A stretch of 64,000 nucleotides of DNA from positions 186,001-250,000 of the forward strand of contig NZ_JCKI01000006.1 of NCBI RefSeq assembly GCF_000708265.2, written 5' to 3'. The stretch comes from Pedobacter sp. R20-19. GTDB lineage: Bacteria; Bacteroidota; Bacteroidia; Sphingobacteriales; Sphingobacteriaceae. Positions 59,437 to 64,000 of this stretch are shown here, in pieces (the first letter of the stretch is position 1; every line of letters begins with the position of its first letter). The position numbers and the translations under genes were made by a program. The notes under the pieces are model-generated. The model saw only the letters and a list, made by a program, of their open reading frames with translations. It was not told the origin of the DNA and did no database searches.

Positions 59437-59892
59437 TTATCTTAACCTTTCAGCTGAGCGAATCAAACGTTCATCCTTATTAATACCAAAAATGGCCAAA
59501 ACAAGAAACAAAATGGCTACGGCAGGTAAATATGCTCCCGCTCCAAAATGTGCACCTTCTATGCCGCCAGGTAATTGTTTCGCATAAACACTACACCAAA
59601 AGGCAAAACCAATAATTAATAAGATCGAAACAATCGTAAAACGTTTTTGAAAACTACGGTTTCTAAAATTAAAAATGTTAATGAAACAGATTATGGCTAA
59701 CGCAATATTTGCGATTAATAAAGGCAAGTTCATATTAGTTTTGCCAAATGCAGTCACTTTTGTACCGAAGGTATAAATTGATTGTTCTAAACCTGTATTT
59801 CCTAATTTTGAGGTTGCAAAAGGAAATAAGAGCATTAATATGAGAGCCAATGCTGCTAAAAACAGCCAGATTGATTGTATTCTTTGTATCAT
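59437..59892 (-). CDS. DUF4293 membrane protein
   Basis: The product is a 151-aa inner-membrane protein with four hydrophobic helices (~8-28, ~56-76, ~85-104 and ~120-138). MIQRIQSIWLFLAA at the start and INKDERLIRSAERLR at the end are the recognisable conserved ends of DUF4293, a Bacteroidota-specific family of unknown role often found near truA and rRNA-maturation or transcription genes. Here truA lies divergently next to it. A TAAATTTG -7 box on the minus strand (59914-59921) precedes it. Confidence 0.85.
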   Translation of the reverse strand: MIQRIQSIWLFLAALALILMLLFPFATSKLGNTGLEQSIYTFGTKVTAFGKTNMNLPLLIANIALAIICFINIFNFRNRSFQKRFTIVSILLIIGFAFWCSVYAKQLPGGIEGAHFGAGAYLPAVAILFLVLAIFGINKDERLIRSAERLR

Positions 59893-59913
59893 GTTAATTT
59901 AAACTATTTTGGG

Positions 59914-59921
59914 CAAATTTA
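59914..59921 (-). promoter_or_regulatory. -7 box TAAATTTG of the DUF4293 gene
   Basis: An exact TAnnTTTG match on the minus strand, 22 bp before the ATG, giving a predicted leader of about 16 nt. Confidence 0.5.
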
Positions 59922-60017
59922 ACTTTTTTATTGGTAGGATAAAAAAGATCTCAAACATGAAACATCTGTTTATTGTTTCACCAACCACCTAACCACCCTA
60001 AGCTCTTCACTAATCCC

Positions 60018-60048
60018 TTTGCCCTTTGCTACCTAAAACGTATTTTTG
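60018..60048 (+). promoter_or_regulatory. Full -33/-7 promoter of truA
   Basis: TTTG at 60018-60021 and TATTTTTG at 60041-60048 are separated by 19 bp, matching both halves of the Bacteroidota housekeeping promoter (TTTG-N19-TAnnTTTG). It is the best promoter I see in the window. Transcription would start around 60053-60056, on or next to the proposed TTG start codon. Confidence 0.7.
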
Positions 60049-60055
60049 CAGCACT

Positions 60056-60814
60056 TTGAATAAGAAAAGGTATTTTATACAAATTGCATATGATGGCAGC
60101 TTATACCATGGCTGGCAAATTCAACCCAATGCAATCACTGTTCAGGAACTATTGGATAAGGCACTTTCAACTGTTTTTAGACAAGCTGTTGAAACCTTAG
60201 GCTGTGGAAGAACGGATACAGGTGTACACGCAAAAGATTTTTATGCACATTTTGATCTTGAAAATCTGGAAGAAAACAAAGTGTTAAACTCAATTTCAGG
60301 TATCAATGCACTTTTACCCTATCAAATCGCGGCAAAACAGATTATTCCTGTTCATCATGATGCACACGCCCGTTTTGATGCCACTTACCGTGCTTATCAA
60401 TATTTTATTCATTTTGAAAAAGACCCCTTTAAACTAAACAGGTCATGGTTAATTAAAGATCAATTGGATATATTGGCAATGAATGATGCTGCAGCGTTAT
60501 TGTTTGATTATACTGATTTTTCTTGTTTTAGTAAATCTAATACCCAAACATTCACCAATAATTGTAAAATTGTTCAAGCGTTTTTTGCTAAGATAGATGG
60601 TGGTTTGGTGTTTACCATTCAAGCCGATCGTTTTTTGCGGAACATGGTAAGGGCAATTATGGGCACACTGGTAAGAATTGGGAAAAATGAAATTAAACTA
60701 GCCGATTTTAAAGCAATTATTGAAAGTAAAAATCGTAGCAACGCCGGGCAATCCGTACCTGCCTGCGGTTTGTATTTAGTGAAAATAGAATATCCGTATA
60801 TAAAAAATGTTTGA
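60056..60814 (+). CDS. truA: tRNA pseudouridine synthase A
   Basis: This 252-aa TruA makes pseudouridine at positions 38-40 of the tRNA anticodon arm. The catalytic Asp is in LGCGRTDTGVHAKDFYAH. FIQIAYDGSLYHGWQIQPN, ARFDATYRAYQYFIH and FLRNMVRAIMGTLVRIG are the other family blocks. No in-frame ATG exists before the first conserved block. I place the start at the TTG at 60056. A TTG at 60026 would lie upstream of the predicted transcription start. With the promoter at 60018-60048 this implies a nearly leaderless mRNA. The gene is divergent from DUF4293. Confidence 0.93.
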   Translation: MNKKRYFIQIAYDGSLYHGWQIQPNAITVQELLDKALSTVFRQAVETLGCGRTDTGVHAKDFYAHFDLENLEENKVLNSISGINALLPYQIAAKQIIPVHHDAHARFDATYRAYQYFIHFEKDPFKLNRSWLIKDQLDILAMNDAAALLFDYTDFSCFSKSNTQTFTNNCKIVQAFFAKIDGGLVFTIQADRFLRNMVRAIMGTLVRIGKNEIKLADFKAIIESKNRSNAGQSVPACGLYLVKIEYPYIKNV

Positions 60815-60945
60815 AGTATAGAATGGTTGAATTAAAGAATTATAGAGTGATTGAATTATAGAATGGCAAAACTCACTCATTCAAAATTATTTAAGTATAG
60901 AATGATTGAATTATCGAATGGTCACTCATTCATTCAAAATTTAAA
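60815..60945. repeat. Imperfect repeats around TATAGAATGrTTGAATTA between truA and the ABC exporter
   Basis: Three related copies of AGTATAGAATGrTTGAATTA lie at about 60815-60834, 60840-60860 and 60894-60913, and two copies of CACTCATTCAAAATT-like sequence near 60872 and 60923. Together they fill almost the whole 134-bp spacer. The units are AT-rich and imperfect, and no coding frame follows them. Confidence 0.65.
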
Positions 60946-60948
60946 AAG

Positions 60949-62718
60949 ATGGCAGTAACAGGCGAAGTATATAACACAGGATTGCTTAAACGTATTTTTC
61001 AATATGTAAAGCCTTATCGTGCTGTTTTTATTTGGTCGGTAATATTAACCATTTTATTAGCGGTAATTTCACCAGTCCGGCCTTTTTTAATTAAATATAC
61101 ACTTGATCATTACATTTTAGCGGGCAAATATGCTGGCCTGGTAAACATGACCATGTTGATGGTTTTTATGCTGATTCTACAAACGCTAATTCAATATAAT
61201 CATACACTTTTAACGAATACCCTTGGTCAGTCCGTAATACGTGATTTAAGGATTAATGTCTTTAATCACATTACCAAACTTCGGCTTAAATTCTTCGATC
61301 AAACACCCATCGGACAATTAATTACCAGAACAGTATCCGATTTAGAAACTATTGCCGATATATTCTCCGAAGGATTGATTTCTATGATTGGCGATTCACT
61401 GCAGGTGGTTGTGATTGTGGGCGTGATGCTATATACAGATTGGGAATTAAGCATTGTAGTGCTTCTTCCTATACCACTTCTGATCATGGCGACCAGGAAA
61501 TTTCAAAAAGCCATCAAGATTGCATTTCAGGAAATTAGAAATGAAGTTTCCAATCTAAATACCTTCTTACAGGAACATATTACTGGCGTTTCCATCGTAC
61601 AGTATTTTGCCAGAGAAAGGCAGGAGTATAAAAAGTTTTACGCCATTAATAAACGCTATCGCGACGCGAATATTCGCTCCAACTGGTATTATTCTATTTT
61701 TTTTCCAGTAGTGGAATTAATTTCGGCGATGTCTTTAGGATTGTTAATCTGGTATGGTGCAAAGAGTATTTTGGCTAAGCCATTGGATGTAACCCCAGGA
61801 ACAATTACCCAATTTATTATGTATCTGGGGATGGTTTTTACCCCAATTCGTCAACTGGCCGATAAATTTAATACCCTTCAAATGGGGATGGTGGGTGCAG
61901 AACGTGTATTTAAGGTGTTGGATACCAAAGACACTACGCCAAACGACGGACATCAGAAACCTAAAGCATTAGCAGGTAATATCGAATTTAAAAACGTTTG
62001 GCTCGCTTACAACGAAGATCAATATGTTTTGAAAGATTTAACTTTTGAAGTGAAAGCCGGCGAAACGGTAGCGCTTGTAGGGGCTACAGGAGCAGGGAAA
62101 TCATCAACAATAAATATTCTAAACCGCTTTTATGAAATAGCAAAGGGAAAGATTACTGTAGATGGGATAGATATAAACGATTTTGATATAGATTACCTGA
62201 GAAGTCACATTGCTACGGTGCTGCAAGATGTTTTCTTATTTTCTGATACGATTTTAAATAACATTACACTTAACAATTCTAATATCACTATTGAAGAGGT
62301 TGTTGATGCTGCAAAAAAGATTGGTGCAAATGAATTTATTGAGCGGTTACCAGGTGGCTATCAATATAATGTGATGGAAAGGGGAGCAACACTTTCTGCC
62401 GGACAGGCACAGTTAATCTCATTTATTCGTGCTTTGGTGCATAATCCTGCCATTCTGGTTCTGGATGAAGCCACCTCATCAGTGGATACTGAAACAGAAT
62501 TGTTGATTCAAAAAGCCATCGATAATTTAATGGAAGGCAGAACTTCAATTGTGATTGCTCACCGTTTATCTACCATTCAAAAGGCCAATCAGATTATTGT
62601 ATTAGACAAGGGCGAAATCAAAGAAAAAGGTACTCATCAGGAACTATTGAAATTGGATGGTTACTACAAAAAACTTTATGACCTGCAGTTTTCTTCAAAA
62701 GGGATCGCCAAGGTTTAA
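60949..62718 (+). CDS. MsbA-like ABC transporter, fused permease and ATPase
   Basis: This is a 589-aa half-transporter of the lipid/multidrug exporter type. The N-terminal ABC transmembrane domain (~15-310) has six predicted helices. The ATPase domain (~345-585) carries Walker A GATGAGKSS, ATVLQDVFLFSDT (Q-loop), the signature LSAGQAQLISFIRAL (LSxGQ with Ala for Gly), Walker B ILVLDEATSS and the H-loop IVIAHRLS. It should export lipids or hydrophobic compounds as a homodimer. The start MAVTGEVYNTGLLKRIF is normal. The preceding spacer is full of imperfect repeats and shows no clear promoter, so it may be co-transcribed with truA. Confidence 0.92.
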   Translation: MAVTGEVYNTGLLKRIFQYVKPYRAVFIWSVILTILLAVISPVRPFLIKYTLDHYILAGKYAGLVNMTMLMVFMLILQTLIQYNHTLLTNTLGQSVIRDLRINVFNHITKLRLKFFDQTPIGQLITRTVSDLETIADIFSEGLISMIGDSLQVVVIVGVMLYTDWELSIVVLLPIPLLIMATRKFQKAIKIAFQEIRNEVSNLNTFLQEHITGVSIVQYFARERQEYKKFYAINKRYRDANIRSNWYYSIFFPVVELISAMSLGLLIWYGAKSILAKPLDVTPGTITQFIMYLGMVFTPIRQLADKFNTLQMGMVGAERVFKVLDTKDTTPNDGHQKPKALAGNIEFKNVWLAYNEDQYVLKDLTFEVKAGETVALVGATGAGKSSTINILNRFYEIAKGKITVDGIDINDFDIDYLRSHIATVLQDVFLFSDTILNNITLNNSNITIEEVVDAAKKIGANEFIERLPGGYQYNVMERGATLSAGQAQLISFIRALVHNPAILVLDEATSSVDTETELLIQKAIDNLMEGRTSIVIAHRLSTIQKANQIIVLDKGEIKEKGTHQELLKLDGYYKKLYDLQFSSKGIAKV

Positions 62719-62770
62719 TATGACCTTGTTTGGATAGAATTTCTTAATTTAACCTTTTTAAATCTGAAAA

Positions 62771-63796
62771 ATGAAAATATCTAAATTATTTGCCATTATC
62801 CTGATCTCATTATTTACTTTAAATGTTGCCGCACAGCAGAAAAAATATGTAATGGTGATTCATGGCGGCGCCGGAACTATTCTAAAAAAGAACATGACGC
62901 CTGAGAAAGAGGCCGATTATATTGCTGTTTTAACTAAAGCTTTGCAGGCTGGTTATGCGCAAATAAAAAACGGTAAAACAAGTCTTGATGCTGTGGAAGC
63001 AACGATTCATGTGCTGGAGGATGATCCACATTTTAATGCCGGGAAAGGGGCTGTTTTTACGCATGATGGTAAAAATGAACTGGATGCTGCCATTATGGAT
63101 GGAAAAACTTTAATGGCAGGCGCCGTTGCAGGCGTTACTACTGTCAAAAACCCAATTTCAGCAGCAAGAGCAGTAATGGAAAAATCGGAGCATGTAATGA
63201 TGGTTGGTGCTGGTGCAGATCAGTTTGCGAAAGAAGCAGGGCTTGAAATTGTAGATCCAAAATACTTTTGGACGAAAGAACGATGGGATGGTTTGCAGCA
63301 AGCTATTAAAGAAGATTCTACCAAGGCTGTGTTGGATCATGGTAGTAAAAAGTCTGATCTATTGGGGACTAAAAACCACGATTATAAATTTGGTACCGTA
63401 GGTTGTGTTGCTTTAGATCAGGCCGGTAATCTGGCTGCCGGAACTTCAACAGGAGGGATGACGAATAAGAAATATGGTCGCGTGGGCGATGCGCCTATTA
63501 TTGGTGCAGGTACCTATTGCAATAATGAAACTGCAGGTATCTCTTGTACAGGCTGGGGTGAGTTTTATATCCGTAATGTGGTGGCAAAAACCATTTCGGA
63601 TTTAATGGAATACAAAGGTTTATCAGTTGTTGAAGCATCAAAAATTGCTTTAGATAAAGTAGGGAAAATGGGCGGCGATGGTGGTTTGATTGCCATGGAT
63701 AGAAAAGGGAATATTACCATGCCGTTTAATACAGAAGGAATGTACAGAGGCGCCATTACTGCTGATGGTAAAATTGAAGTGAGCATTTATAAATAA
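62771..63796 (+). CDS. Exported isoaspartyl peptidase/L-asparaginase (Ntn hydrolase)
   Basis: This is a 341-aa plant-type asparaginase/isoaspartyl dipeptidase with a signal peptide (~1-21, LNVAAQ). The motif YVMVIHGGAGTI opens the alpha subunit. Autocleavage before T209 in YKFGTVGCVALD would give the nucleophilic Thr of the beta subunit, and GTSTGGMTNKKYGRVGDAPIIGAG shape (split) forms the substrate pocket. It hydrolyses beta-aspartyl dipeptides and L-asparagine in the periplasm. The stop overlaps the start of a cyanophycinase-like gene by one base (TAATG), so the two are translationally coupled. This suggests that beta-Asp-Arg or beta-Asp-Lys dipeptides from cyanophycin are its real substrate. 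Confidence 0.9.
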   Translation: MKISKLFAIILISLFTLNVAAQQKKYVMVIHGGAGTILKKNMTPEKEADYIAVLTKALQAGYAQIKNGKTSLDAVEATIHVLEDDPHFNAGKGAVFTHDGKNELDAAIMDGKTLMAGAVAGVTTVKNPISAARAVMEKSEHVMMVGAGADQFAKEAGLEIVDPKYFWTKERWDGLQQAIKEDSTKAVLDHGSKKSDLLGTKNHDYKFGTVGCVALDQAGNLAAGTSTGGMTNKKYGRVGDAPIIGAGTYCNNETAGISCTGWGEFYIRNVVAKTISDLMEYKGLSVVEASKIALDKVGKMGGDGGLIAMDRKGNITMPFNTEGMYRGAITADGKIEVSIYK

Positions 63797-64000
63797 TGAA
63801 AAAGCTGTTTTTATTGCTGGCAATGGCTGGTTTTTCCATAGTTGTACATGCCCAAAACAAAGGTAATTTGTTCATTATCGGTGGTGGAAATCGTTCTGAT
63901 GATTTGATGAAACAAATGTTGAATACTTCTGATTTAAAAGCAAAGGATTATATTATCGTTTTGCCTATGGCGAGTGAAATCCCGGATTCTGGCTATAAAA
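63796..64000 (+). CDS. Cyanophycinase-like peptidase (S51 family), 3' truncated by window end
   Basis: Only the first 68 codons are present. A signal peptide (MKKLFLLLAMAGFSIVVHAQ) is followed by KGNLFIIGGGNRSDDLMKQM and DYIIVLPMASEIPDSGYK. The GxLxIIGGG opening and the VLPMAS strand match the start of exported cyanophycinases, serine peptidases of the glutamine-amidotransferase-like fold that cut cyanophycin into beta-Asp-Arg dipeptides. The catalytic Ser lies beyond the window. The frame starts on the stop codon of the isoaspartyl peptidase gene, consistent with sequential steps of one pathway. Other S51 peptidases such as dipeptidase E are the alternative. Confidence 0.72.
   Translation, partial: MKKLFLLLAMAGFSIVVHAQNKGNLFIIGGGNRSDDLMKQMLNTSDLKAKDYIIVLPMASEIPDSGYK

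Overview
The window is AT-rich chromosomal DNA of a Bacteroidota bacterium, most likely Sphingobacteriaceae and close to Pedobacter. The evidence is four SusC/SusD outer-membrane pairs, lineage-specific DUF families (DUF4959/5000, DUF4998/5013, DUF5683, DUF4293, DUF2891), lipoprotein signal peptides, little Shine-Dalgarno sequence before starts, and several TAnnTTTG-type -7 promoter boxes. No rRNA, tRNA, integrase, transposase or CRISPR array was found. The genus is inferred from gene content, not from a marker comparison.

Layout. 1-7500: the end of a glycan-utilization locus (PUL1): truncated SusC, SusD, two surface-lipoprotein DUF genes and a lipoprotein with an HExxHxxG motif, but no visible glycoside hydrolase. 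8064-19830: PUL2, SusC/SusD then GH2 beta-galactosidase, GH16 endoglycanase and a GH127-type beta-L-arabinofuranosidase, suggesting an arabinogalactan-like or arabinosylated substrate. 19976-24063: a cupin sugar-phosphate isomerase-like protein, a fatty acid desaturase and an outer-membrane beta-barrel protein. 24330-28909: a SusC/SusD pair without enzymes. 29130-33331: an OppA-like binding lipoprotein, a single-lobe BtuF-like protein, a DUF2891 protein, a striking tandem 99-bp repeat with a TCTA microsatellite, and an FMN reductase.

33514-39773 is a housekeeping block: parA, parB, DUF5683, dapB and two tandem signal peptidase I genes separated by repeat-like non-coding DNA. 39912-50253 is PUL4: a ROK-family regulator, SusC/SusD, a GH29 alpha-L-fucosidase and a GH3 beta-glycosidase with a PA14 insert. 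50419-64000 is mixed: an Ldh-family dehydrogenase preceded by a heptanucleotide repeat array, bshC, a TonB-dependent receptor, a DEAD-box helicase with an RG/G-rich tail, a lipoprotein esterase, DUF4293, truA, an MsbA-like ABC exporter, and an exported isoaspartyl peptidase overlapping the start of an exported cyanophycinase-like gene cut by the window end.

In the PULs, SusC/SusD bind and import oligosaccharides while the exported hydrolases trim them. The most unusual features are non-coding: the 3 x 99 bp array that begins inside the last codons of a gene, the 8-unit heptad array directly before a start codon, and stem-loops just after three of the four susD genes. On the coding side, the notable items are the HExxH lipoprotein ending PUL1, the diverged lepB pair, the single-lobe BtuF-like protein, and the putative exported cyanophycin-degrading pair.
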